Notes under the pieces: model-generated
What the model was told of the DNA's origin: nothing
The model's input: only the letters and a program-made list of their open reading frames with translations
Database searches by the model: none
In this document: in pieces, positions 42,345-49,973 of the stretch
Layout: every line of letters begins with the position of its first letter
How positions within the stretch are numbered: the first letter of the stretch is position 1
Program-made: the position numbers and the translations under genes
NCBI RefSeq assembly: GCF_000244895.1
Contig: NZ_CM001441.1
Location: 2,190,226-2,254,225 of the forward strand
Origin: Desulfosporosinus youngiae DSM 17734
Lineage (GTDB): Bacteria > Bacillota > Desulfitobacteriia > Desulfitobacteriales > Desulfitobacteriaceae
DNA length: 64,000 nucleotides
Direction: 5' to 3'

Positions 42345-43190
42345 GTGAGTGTACCGTTAAAATTAATCTATAATGAGGGGCCAACTAAAACAGTGAATAA
42401 AGATGTTCATAAGGCAACTGTAAAACCAATTGTTACCTATAATAATGTTTGCAAATCATACGGCGATCTTCACGTGTTGAAGAATATTGATCTTAATATT
42501 GCTCCTGGTGAAAAAGTCGCCCTTATTGGCCCCAGCGGCTCAGGAAAAACCACCTTGGCCCGTTTGCTCATGACCTTGGAAGAACCAACTGATGGTACAA
42601 TCGAAGTTAATGGGGAATTGTTGTGGCATCAAAGAGTAAATAATAAACTGGTTAAAGCCAATGAGAAGCACTTGCATCAAGTACGCGGGAATATCGGTAT
42701 GGTCTTTCAACACTTCAATCTTTTTCCCCATATGACAATTTTACGTAATGTCATGGAAGCACCGCGAAATGTACTGGGATTAAGTAAGGAAGAGGCTAAA
42801 GAACGGGCCATAACCATGTTGGAACGAGTCGGACTCGCAGAGAAAATTGATGCTTACCCCGCACAGTTGTCCGGAGGGCAGAAACAACGTGTAGCCATTG
42901 CCCGTGCTTTGGTTATGCGCCCCAAGGTGATGCTTTTTGATGAACCCACCTCAGCCCTGGACCCTGAGTTAGTTGGTGAAGTTCTGGAAGTAATAAAAGC
43001 TATTGCGGCAGAAGGGGAAATGGCTATGCTGCTAATTACTCATGAAATGGACTTTGCCAGAGATGTAGCAGACCGGGTTTTGTTCTTTGATCAGGGACGG
43101 ATTATTGAGCAAGGCCCGCCAAAGAAGATTTTTATAAATCCTGAAAGTGAACGGTTACAAACCTTCTTAAGCCGTTTTAATAAGCATTAA
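42345..43190 (+). CDS. ehuA: amino acid/ectoine ABC transporter ATP-binding protein
   Basis: A 281-residue ATPase with Walker A GPSGSGKTTLA, Q-loop VFQHFNLFPHMT, signature LSGGQKQRVAIARAL, Walker B VMLFDEPTSALDPE and the H-switch THEMDFARDVAD, all intact. The first 30 residues (up to KPIVTYNNVCKSYG) extend beyond the family core, as in EhuA-type ATPases. The GTG start lies after AAGGGATTGATC; a GTG two bases earlier is out of frame. It is the last gene of the operon and is followed at once by a strong terminator. Confidence 0.85.
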   Translation: MSVPLKLIYNEGPTKTVNKDVHKATVKPIVTYNNVCKSYGDLHVLKNIDLNIAPGEKVALIGPSGSGKTTLARLLMTLEEPTDGTIEVNGELLWHQRVNNKLVKANEKHLHQVRGNIGMVFQHFNLFPHMTILRNVMEAPRNVLGLSKEEAKERAITMLERVGLAEKIDAYPAQLSGGQKQRVAIARALVMRPKVMLFDEPTSALDPELVGEVLEVIKAIAAEGEMAMLLITHEMDFARDVADRVLFFDQGRIIEQGPPKKIFINPESERLQTFLSRFNKH

Positions 43191-43217
43191 AAAGGCGGGC
43201 CATAGGCCCGCTTTTTC
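43188..43217 (+). terminator. intrinsic terminator of the ABC transporter operon
   Basis: AAAAAGGCGGGCC pairs with GGCCCGCTTTTT across a 3-base loop, directly after the ATPase stop. Confidence 0.85.
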
Positions 43218-43482
43218 GTACTACCAGAAAGTATAAAACTTCGTTATTATACTTTCTAAGCATAAGCGCAACTAAGGCCGCCGCCGCGCCTGCGGCTTGG
43301 CTCCAGCCAAGTTTTCTTTATTCAGAATAGAAAGTAAGTTTTGGGGGTACCATAGGGTGCCTCTTTGCTTTGTGACAAAAGGACCGTTCCCCTTATCACC
43401 TCTCCAGAAATTGACTCTTGCAAATATCAATAATCTGTGATATGTATATAACTAGCATATACACACGGGGGGTATAGGGGGT

Positions 43483-44550
43483 ATGAAAATGAATGATAAT
43501 ATATCTCGCAGGACATTTTTTAAACGAACGACTGTAGCAGGCTTACTTGGGGCATTGGCAGCAACTGGTCTCGACAAGCCGGTTCAGGCTGCGGGGCTGA
43601 GTAGTGGAAAGTTAGGTACTTTGATTGATTTGACAAAATGTGACGGTTGTAAAGATTTTGAAACACCATATTGTGTTGGAGCATGCCGGATGCATAATCA
43701 GGAGCGTTTTCCTGAACCGGAAAAGCCCTTAAAAAAGTATTGGCCCCAGGATAAAGTGGAAGATTGGTCTGACAAACGAGGTCTGAAAAGCCGGCTGACA
43801 CCTTATAATTGGATGTTTGTTGATCATGTAAAAGTTCAGCATAATGGAACGGAACAAGAGGTCTATGTTCCAAGGCGCTGTATGCATTGTGATAATCCGA
43901 CTTGTGCAAAACTATGTCCTTTCAGTGCGATTACCAAGGACCCATCGGGAGCTGTGTCTATTGATGATGAAATATGCTTTGGCGGGGCAAAATGTCGTGA
44001 TGTCTGCCCTTGGGGTATTCCTCAGCGCCAAGCCGGAGTTGGACTTTATCTGGATGTTGCCCCGGATTTAGCCGGCGGCGGAGTTATGTATAAGTGTGAT
44101 TTGTGCGTTGATCTGTTGGCAGAGGGAAAAAAACCCGCTTGTGTAAGTGCTTGCCCCAAGGGGGCTATCTCGATTGGCCCAAGAGAAGAGGTGAGAACCC
44201 TGGCCTATCAAAAGGCGGAAGAGATCAAGGGCTATGTCTATGGGGATAAAGAAAATGGAGGAACTGCCACCATCTATGTGTCTGCAGTTCCGTTTGAGAT
44301 AATTGATGAAGGAATCAAAATGGATAAAACGAGTAAAAAGGATACCGCTCCAGGTCGGCCAGGTATGCCTGTAAATATCGAAAATTACCTTTCTACAGGA
44401 AAAGGAATGTTCCTGAGTGCGGTTATGGCTCCGTTTGCGGGAGCAGCAGTTGCCGGTTTGACGGCTTACAGAACAATGAAAGGTAAAAAAGCTAAACAAG
44501 TACAGAATGACGGGAACGAACAGGGAGGGGAGAATAACGATGGCAAATAA
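43483..44550 (+). CDS. Tat-exported 4Fe-4S ferredoxin subunit (FdhB/HybA-like)
   Basis: A 355-residue protein with a Tat signal (SRRTFFKRTTVAGLLGAL), cysteine groups for four 4Fe-4S clusters (CDGC with CVGAC; CMHCDNPTCAKLCPF; CFGGAKCRDVCPWG; CDLC with CVSACPKG) and a C-terminal membrane segment (MFLSAVMAPFAGAAVAGLTAY). This resembles the beta subunits of formate dehydrogenase or hydrogenase-2. The ATG at 43489 is an alternative start. Its partner, a cytochrome b, overlaps the 3' end. No molybdoenzyme or hydrogenase gene is next to the pair, so the catalytic partner is encoded elsewhere or the pair itself is the electron module. Confidence 0.85.
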   Translation: MKMNDNISRRTFFKRTTVAGLLGALAATGLDKPVQAAGLSSGKLGTLIDLTKCDGCKDFETPYCVGACRMHNQERFPEPEKPLKKYWPQDKVEDWSDKRGLKSRLTPYNWMFVDHVKVQHNGTEQEVYVPRRCMHCDNPTCAKLCPFSAITKDPSGAVSIDDEICFGGAKCRDVCPWGIPQRQAGVGLYLDVAPDLAGGGVMYKCDLCVDLLAEGKKPACVSACPKGAISIGPREEVRTLAYQKAEEIKGYVYGDKENGGTATIYVSAVPFEIIDEGIKMDKTSKKDTAPGRPGMPVNIENYLSTGKGMFLSAVMAPFAGAAVAGLTAYRTMKGKKAKQVQNDGNEQGGENNDGK

Positions 44551-45283
44551 TCCAAAGCAAAGTAAACTATTGAGACAAAACCTTGCTAATCGGTTTGTTC
44601 ACTGGACAACAGCTCTCTCGGTTTTGTTGCTTATTATCACGGGTTTGGGCCAGCTTCCTCTGTATACCCGGTATAATGTGACCAAATTACCCGGTGCGGA
44701 ATGGCTCGGCAATTACTTTATCACGATTGACCTTCATTATCTGGCTGCGCTTGCGCTCTTATTTGCCGTTTCATTTCATATTGTCAATGCCTTTGTCCGC
44801 AGGGAGTTTGATATTTTTCCGCGTAAGGGAGATATGAAAGAATCTTACCAGATCATTAAAGCTATGTTTACTAAGGGGAAAGAGCCTGCTTCGGATAAAT
44901 ACCTGGCTGAACAACGGGTTGCGTATCTGTTTATTGGGTTTAGTATCCTGCTATTGATTATCACCGGTTTGATTAAGACCCTGAAGAATGTTCCTGGCGT
45001 TGACCTGCCAAGCTCACTTTTATATTGGAATACTGCCTTGCATAATATTGGTACAGTTTTGATATTTTTTGGAGTTGTCGGACACCTGGCGGCCTTTTTG
45101 CTCAAAGAAAACCGTCCGCTTATTCCCGGGATGTTTACTGGATTAATTGACCGGGAGTATGTCAGACATCGCCACAGTCTTTGGTACGCCAAACTTGTCC
45201 GCAATGGCGATATCGACGAAAAAAATTCCAATGCATCTAATCCCCAAAAGCAAGCCGATATAGGTAAATCGACAGTTGTATAG
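44540..45283 (+). CDS. cytochrome b561-type membrane subunit (FdhC/HybB-like)
   Basis: A 247-residue di-haem b protein with four to five helices. The helix starting NRFVHWTTALSVLLLIITG and later HYLAALALLFAVSFHIVNAF and LHNIGTVLIFFGVVGHLAAF carry the His ligands expected for two haems. It would pass electrons between the quinone pool and the Tat-exported ferredoxin subunit. GGGAGGGG supports ATG 44540, inside the 3' end of the preceding gene. A 28-bp hairpin lies after the stop and separates it from the convergent enoyl-CoA hydratase gene. Confidence 0.85.
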   Translation: MANNPKQSKLLRQNLANRFVHWTTALSVLLLIITGLGQLPLYTRYNVTKLPGAEWLGNYFITIDLHYLAALALLFAVSFHIVNAFVRREFDIFPRKGDMKESYQIIKAMFTKGKEPASDKYLAEQRVAYLFIGFSILLLIITGLIKTLKNVPGVDLPSSLLYWNTALHNIGTVLIFFGVVGHLAAFLLKENRPLIPGMFTGLIDREYVRHRHSLWYAKLVRNGDIDEKNSNASNPQKQADIGKSTVV

Positions 45284-45319
45284 CCTTTAGTTAGGCAGAA
45301 AGAGCTCGTACTGAAAAAT

Positions 45320-45384
45320 GGAATGCTCCCCCTCAATAGGACAGATTAAATCATAAAATCTGTCCTATTGAGGGGGAGCATTCC
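45320..45384. terminator. 28-bp perfect hairpin between convergent genes
   Basis: 45320-45347 pairs exactly with 45357-45384 across 9 bases. On the minus strand it is followed by ATTTTTC, so it is a proper terminator for the enoyl-CoA hydratase gene. On the plus strand no T-run follows, but the stem may still protect the cytochrome transcript. Confidence 0.8.
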
Positions 45385-45449
45385 TATGTCTTGTGTAGGG
45401 AGTACTTTTATGTCGGAGCCATGCAGGGAGATGGCTTTGAGTATATTAG

Positions 45450-46232
45450 TTATCTCCCGTTGAAAACAGGTCTTCTTTTTTCGAGAAAGGCGGTAACCGC
45501 TTCACGTAAATCTTCAGTACCGCAGCAATAGGTTGATTGTGCCTGTTCAAATAGCAAGCCTGCTTCCACACTGCTTTCGTTCGCTAAATTTATCCCTTTC
45601 TTGGCAAAGCGTATTCCTGCCGGTGGGAAACCGGCCATTTTATTGGCAAGTTTCATGGCGCGTTCATTAAGTTCTTCTTTTTTAACCATTATTTCAACCA
45701 AACCAATCCGCAATGCTTCTTCTGCATCAATTTCTTCGCACCCCAGAATCAGCCGCTTTGCCTGCCCAATACCGACCAGATGAGTTAAGCGGGTGGTTCC
45801 TCCCATATCGGGTGCTAAACCAAACCGCACCTCAGGAATAGAAAACCTAGCGTTATCTGCCGCGATTCGAATATCACAGCCTAGAATCAGTTCTGTAGCG
45901 GAACCATAACAAAAGCCGTTTATGGCTGCAATTACGGGGATGGGCAGTTTTTGCCAGAAAGAGTAGAGGTTTTGCAGCCAGACAAGGTTATCCATTATAA
46001 ACTGAGAACTGACTCCCTTTAAAAATTTCAGGTCAATTCCGGCTGAGAAATGATCTCCATTGGCGTTTATCAGGACTCCGCCTAAATCCTGGTCAGCATT
46101 GATCTCCTTTTGGATCTCTTCCAACTCCTTAAGAAACTCAGTGCCAACTAAATTAAATCCTTTAGGATTATCCAGAGTTATGATACCGATCTTACCATCC
46201 TTGCTATAGGCCAGGTGTTTTCCATAGCTCAT
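45450..46232 (-). CDS. enoyl-CoA hydratase/isomerase family protein
   Basis: A 260-residue crotonase-fold enzyme with the oxyanion-hole segments HFSAGIDLKFLKG and AAINGFCYGSATELILGCDIRIA, and PDMGGTTRLTHLVG, where the first Glu of the active hydratase pair is replaced (usually EIGTxTRL or PGAGGTQRL). Because of this change it may be an isomerase or a relative acting on a different acyl-CoA. GGAGGAACTAAA precedes the ATG at 46232. Single gene, ending at a strong hairpin. Confidence 0.8.
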   Translation of the reverse strand: MSYGKHLAYSKDGKIGIITLDNPKGFNLVGTEFLKELEEIQKEINADQDLGGVLINANGDHFSAGIDLKFLKGVSSQFIMDNLVWLQNLYSFWQKLPIPVIAAINGFCYGSATELILGCDIRIAADNARFSIPEVRFGLAPDMGGTTRLTHLVGIGQAKRLILGCEEIDAEEALRIGLVEIMVKKEELNERAMKLANKMAGFPPAGIRFAKKGINLANESSVEAGLLFEQAQSTYCCGTEDLREAVTAFLEKRRPVFNGR

Positions 46233-46513
46233 TTTAGTTCCTCCAATCAACTTCATTGGTGTATACTTGTAATGTAATATATTTCTATTGGAAAATCTAT
46301 ACTAGTTACACCGTAAACTCTAAAAAAATGAATTAAAATTCATTATAATTAAATAGCATAATTAGGCTTCTTGATTTAGTGGTCTATAAATAATTAGTTC
46401 GCTTGTATATTTCAATGCTAAAGAGTAGAGTCTAGTTACGAATATAAACATCAACAAACGACGCCAGATTGATAAGCAGCGCTGATAGAAACGTATGAAA
46501 GTATGGGTGGAAT

Positions 46514-46852
46514 ATGAGAGTAATTATTGTAGAAGGAAAAACGGATAAAGAGCGGCTGCTCCAGCTTTTGGATGAACCTGTAGAGATTGTTTGCACGAAT
46601 GGCACCTTGGGATTAGAGAAGCTGGATGAGTTAATAGCAGCTTACAGTGAGGATGAAGTATGCGTTCTCTTGGATGCCGATGAAGCCGGCGATAAGGCCC
46701 GGCGCCTCTTTAAGCAAGAGTTTCCTAACGTTCGTCACTTATATACACACCGTATGTACCGTGAAGTGGCTACCACACCGCTGAATGTTTTGGCAAGAAT
46801 CCTCGAAGGGGCCTACTTTGCGGTGAAGGTACCAGATAGTGAAGACTTATAG
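46514..46852 (+). CDS. small toprim-domain protein
   Basis: A 112-residue toprim protein with the glutamate motif IVEGKTDKERL and the acidic motif VLLDADEAGDKARR, the metal-binding parts shared by primases, RNase M5 and topoisomerases. It lacks any other domain. Related small toprim proteins are common in Bacillus and clostridia with no settled role; RNase M5-like processing is possible but longer in true RnmV. The start ATG follows GGGTGGAAT, a modest ribosome site. A terminator lies downstream. Confidence 0.8.
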   Translation: MRVIIVEGKTDKERLLQLLDEPVEIVCTNGTLGLEKLDELIAAYSEDEVCVLLDADEAGDKARRLFKQEFPNVRHLYTHRMYREVATTPLNVLARILEGAYFAVKVPDSEDL

Positions 46853-46898
46853 AGGTACAGTCTTGGAGTGGAAAATTAAAAATCCCAATATTAACACA

Positions 46899-46940
46899 AA
46901 AATAGCCGATTTTAGCATTGCTAAATCGGCTATTTTAAAA
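46899..46940 (+). terminator. intrinsic terminator
   Basis: AAAATAGCCGATTT pairs with AAATCGGCTATTTT around a short loop, ending in T/A-rich sequence. It serves the toprim gene and, in reverse, possibly the convergent flavodoxin-family gene. Confidence 0.75.
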
Positions 46941-47004
46941 AATTAAATAACAACCAGAGATGGTTTTAAAAATGTTTATAACGTAATATCAGAATTCTTA
47001 GTGT

Positions 47005-47541
47005 TTATAGTTCCATGCCCAAGTCTCTTGCCAGCTTAGGGTAATCACTGTCCTTCAGGTCTTCTCTGGTGTATGCACCGATAGCGAGAACCTTTCCTCC
47101 TTCTTGCCAATTCAGGTAACGGCATAAGGTTTGATAATGAATTACTAAGGCATCCATAGCCCAGTCATCCTTATCACCACAGGCAGCAATTAAATAAAGT
47201 CGTTTGGGGGTTTTGCGCAGCAGCGGATTAATAGCGAAAAAACGGTCAATGACACGTTTCAGTTGTGCTGTCATGCCAAAATAATAGAGTGGTGTTACTA
47301 ACACTACCGCATCCGCCGTCAAGATATGTGGGTATATTTGCGTCATATCATCATCGTAGACACATCGCCCATCGTTATCACGACAATGATAGCAACCGAG
47401 ACATGGGTGTACATTTAATTTTGCAGTTTCAATTCGAATAACTTCGTGACCAGTATCTTTCGCGCCTACACATACCTCATCTGCCAGCAAGGCCGTGGTT
47501 CCCCGCGAATGGGGGCTTCCAGTAAGAATTAATACCTTCAT
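47005..47541 (-). CDS. flavodoxin-fold NAD(P)H-dependent oxidoreductase
   Basis: A 178-residue FMN reductase-like protein (iron-sulfur flavoprotein relative): phosphate-binding start LILTGSPHSRGTTALLAD, the CLGCYHCRDNDGRC cysteine cluster that in some relatives binds an Fe-S cluster or zinc, and VLVTPLYYFGMTAQLK for flavin binding. Cytoplasmic. AGGAGG precedes the ATG. A MerR-type promoter 330 bases upstream on the same strand may drive it together with a 39-codon ORF. Confidence 0.85.
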   Translation of the reverse strand: MKVLILTGSPHSRGTTALLADEVCVGAKDTGHEVIRIETAKLNVHPCLGCYHCRDNDGRCVYDDDMTQIYPHILTADAVVLVTPLYYFGMTAQLKRVIDRFFAINPLLRKTPKRLYLIAACGDKDDWAMDALVIHYQTLCRYLNWQEGGKVLAIGAYTREDLKDSDYPKLARDLGMEL

Positions 47542-47733
47542 TATTAAGCCTCCTAATTATGTTTTTAGTTCGCAAATATCCTTTAAAGGTGTAAGTTATA
47601 GCCAAAGTTAAATCTTCCGGTTCTAAACTGATTCAAGATGAAATTACCAATTTTTATAGCAATAGTTTAGCATATTTTTAACATGTTAAATTGCCTATTT
47701 TTTAGCAAAGTTTTTCTGAAGAACTATATAATT

Positions 47734-47853
47734 TTATTGTTGGGATTCCTTTATACTTGCCGTCATGACAAAAGAATACTTTGGAACAGCACACTGATCT
47801 CCTGGTTCGCCTTGGCAACTTCCTATCTTCACAATAATCTTTTCCTCAGACAT
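47734..47853 (-). CDS. possible small protein, 39 residues
   Basis: A frame of 39 codons beginning MSEEKIIVKIGSCQGEPGDQ with a CAVPKYSF segment. It starts only about 10 bases after the expected transcription start of a MerR-type promoter and has no clear ribosome site, so it may be leaderless, or the front of a decayed gene. Codon use looks coding-like. No family recognised. Confidence 0.3.
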   Translation of the reverse strand: MSEEKIIVKIGSCQGEPGDQCAVPKYSFVMTASIKESQQ

Positions 47854-47869
47854 TATGGTTGATGCTCTC

Positions 47870-47899
47870 AATATAGTGCTCCCCTTACGGGAGAGTCAA
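47870..47899 (-). promoter_or_regulatory. MerR-type promoter with dyad in the spacer
   Basis: On the minus strand TTGACT (47899-47894) and TATATT (47875-47870) are 18 bases apart and the spacer holds the dyad CTCCCGTAAGGGGAG (47893-47879). MerR-family regulators bind such dyads between -35 and -10, usually with a 19-base spacer. No MerR gene is visible in the window. The rest of the 635-base gap 47542-48176 holds nothing else I can support. Confidence 0.45.
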
Positions 47900-48176
47900 G
47901 AGACGGAATAGTTAATACTTTGTTAATAAACTGTTTATGAAAAAGCAATAGCCATAGTCTAGAATATAGGTTAGGAAGCTCTAGAGAATTTTGTCGAAGT
48001 ATATCGGTAAATCGTTAATACAAAAACTACAAAATTTGACCAGGTTATGAAGTGTGAGATCAATAGTTTACGTCTAATATAGTAGAATTAATTTGGTTGC
48101 AGCTCTTAATAATTGCTTTTGGCAACGATAAGAGTCTGTTTGTTATGGCCAATTTTAGAATAGTTGAGGTGTTAAA

Positions 48177-48854
48177 GTGGAGCCAGTTATCGAAACAGTG
48201 GATTTATGGAAGGCATATAAGCTGGGAACTGTCGATGTGGAAGTTTTAAAGGATGTTAATGTACATATTCACAAGGAAGAGTTTGTTTCAATTATGGGAC
48301 CCTCAGGTTCTGGGAAAAGTACACTTTTATATTTGATAGGCGGGCTTGACAAGCCAACCTCCGGCTGCATTAAAGTCAATGGCAAAGAGATTTCAAAGAT
48401 GAAGGATAAAGACGAAAGTGCCATGCGCAGAAAAGAAATAGGGTTTGTCTTTCAATTTTATAATCTCATCCCCAATTTGAGTGTAGAAGAAAATATTTTG
48501 CTGCCGATTTTATTAGACGGAAAGAAAATTAATAGCTATAAGGACAAGCTTAATGAAATTTTAACGATTGTAGGTCTTTCCGATAGACGGAACCATACTC
48601 CCAAGGAATTATCAGGCGGTCAGCAGCAGAGGGTAGCCATTGCCAGGGCACTTATAAATGAGCCGGAAATTATTTTAGCAGATGAGCCTATCGGAAATCT
48701 CGATTCCAAAACGGGAACAGAGGTCATGGAATTGCTAAAGACCATCAATACACAAAGAGGAAGAACGATTGTACAGGTTACCCACTCGAAGGAAGCGGCA
48801 GATTATGGACAACGAATCATTAACTTAAAAGACGGGAAGGTATGTCAGCTATGA
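48177..48854 (+). CDS. ABC transporter ATP-binding protein (MacB/LolD type)
   Basis: A 225-residue ATPase with Walker A GPSGSGKSTLL, Q-loop VFQFYNLIPNLS, signature LSGGQQQRVAIARAL, Walker B IILADEPIGNLD and H-switch THSKEAAD. The SVEENILLPIL stretch after the Q-loop marks the MacB/LolD/FtsE-like group that works with FtsX-type permeases. GTG start after GAGGTG. Its stop overlaps the adaptor gene by 4 bases (ATGA). With the next two genes it forms a complete efflux or antimicrobial-peptide-type export system. Confidence 0.9.
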   Translation: MEPVIETVDLWKAYKLGTVDVEVLKDVNVHIHKEEFVSIMGPSGSGKSTLLYLIGGLDKPTSGCIKVNGKEISKMKDKDESAMRRKEIGFVFQFYNLIPNLSVEENILLPILLDGKKINSYKDKLNEILTIVGLSDRRNHTPKELSGGQQQRVAIARALINEPEIILADEPIGNLDSKTGTEVMELLKTINTQRGRTIVQVTHSKEAADYGQRIINLKDGKVCQL

Positions 48855-49927
48855 AAAAGATGTTGAGAATAGGGCTTATGGGGCTATTGATTTTAACGAT
48901 AGCAGGGTGTGGTAAAGAACCTGTAAAAAGTGAAGAGGAAAGCGTGGCTAAGGTAGAAACTAAGCAGGTCATAGAGGCCTTCGGGACAGTTAAGTCTACA
49001 GAGGTGAAAACCATAATCCTCGATTTCCCGGCAGTCATCTCCAAAATAAACGTGGTTGAAGGGCAGAAAGCATCGAAGGGAGATGTGTTAGTCAGCTTAG
49101 ACTCTCAAATCTATCGGACACAAATCCGAAACAAGGAATTTGAATTAAAGACTTTGCAAAGTGAATTATCCGGTTTAGATAGGGATTACAAGACGAAACA
49201 GACTAGTCTCAACAATAACAGTGACCCCGAGATTATGAGATATATCAATGATAAGAAACATGCGGAAGCTTTATTTAATCAAGCTCTGGAGGATTTAAAG
49301 GACAGAGAAACATTGTATAAAGCGGGTGCGTTATCCTTAAGTGAACTTAATGAGTTCAAGAAAACAGTCAATGAAAAGGAAAAGGCCGTTGCGGATGCGG
49401 TCTTTTCCGAAGAAAACACCCGGAAAAAAATTCAGCAAGAGCTGGACCAGCTGCAATCCTCTATTGATCAGAAAAGCCCCCAGGTTGCCGCCAAGGAGTT
49501 TGAGCTCAAAGCTATGCAGGAAAAGATGAACAAAAGTTACATACAAGGCGATGACATTATCGTTGATGTTCCCAATGGAGTAGTCACTGACCTTAGCTGT
49601 GTCCAGGGGGATATCATATCATCTGAAGGGAAAAAACTTTTAAGTGTCCTTAATAAGGACAGTGTGGAAATAGAAGCAAACGTGGCGGAAGAATTTATTA
49701 AAGATGTTAAGCCGGGAGCGGAGGTTATCATAAATCCTCAAGCGGATAAATCACGGACGTACAAAGGGAAGGTCTTATTCATTGCTGAAAAAGCAGTCCT
49801 GAAGAACAATGAGACAATTATTCCGGTTCGAATATCCATTGAAAATCTTGATAGCTTTTTACTTCCGGAATTTAATGTCGATGTTAAGATCGATTTTGAA
49901 ACTGAAAAGCAGGATAAAGCAGAATAA
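48851..49927 (+). CDS. HlyD/MacA-like adaptor lipoprotein
   Basis: A 358-residue adaptor: lipobox TIAGC near residue 20, a biotinyl-lipoyl-like half (VISKINVVEGQKASKGDVLVSL), a long helical hairpin of about 150 residues, and a beta-barrel/membrane-proximal part ending in FNVDVKIDFETEK. It would couple the MacB-like permease to extracytoplasmic delivery of substrate in a cell with a single membrane. ATG 48851 overlaps the ATPase stop; an ATG at 48842 is too close to its GGGAAGG site. The permease gene follows after 46 bases. Confidence 0.85.
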   Translation: MKKMLRIGLMGLLILTIAGCGKEPVKSEEESVAKVETKQVIEAFGTVKSTEVKTIILDFPAVISKINVVEGQKASKGDVLVSLDSQIYRTQIRNKEFELKTLQSELSGLDRDYKTKQTSLNNNSDPEIMRYINDKKHAEALFNQALEDLKDRETLYKAGALSLSELNEFKKTVNEKEKAVADAVFSEENTRKKIQQELDQLQSSIDQKSPQVAAKEFELKAMQEKMNKSYIQGDDIIVDVPNGVVTDLSCVQGDIISSEGKKLLSVLNKDSVEIEANVAEEFIKDVKPGAEVIINPQADKSRTYKGKVLFIAEKAVLKNNETIIPVRISIENLDSFLLPEFNVDVKIDFETEKQDKAE

Positions 49928-49973
49928 GCAGTTTCTGATCTTGGACTTGGGAGTTACTTTAGGAGTGATAAGA

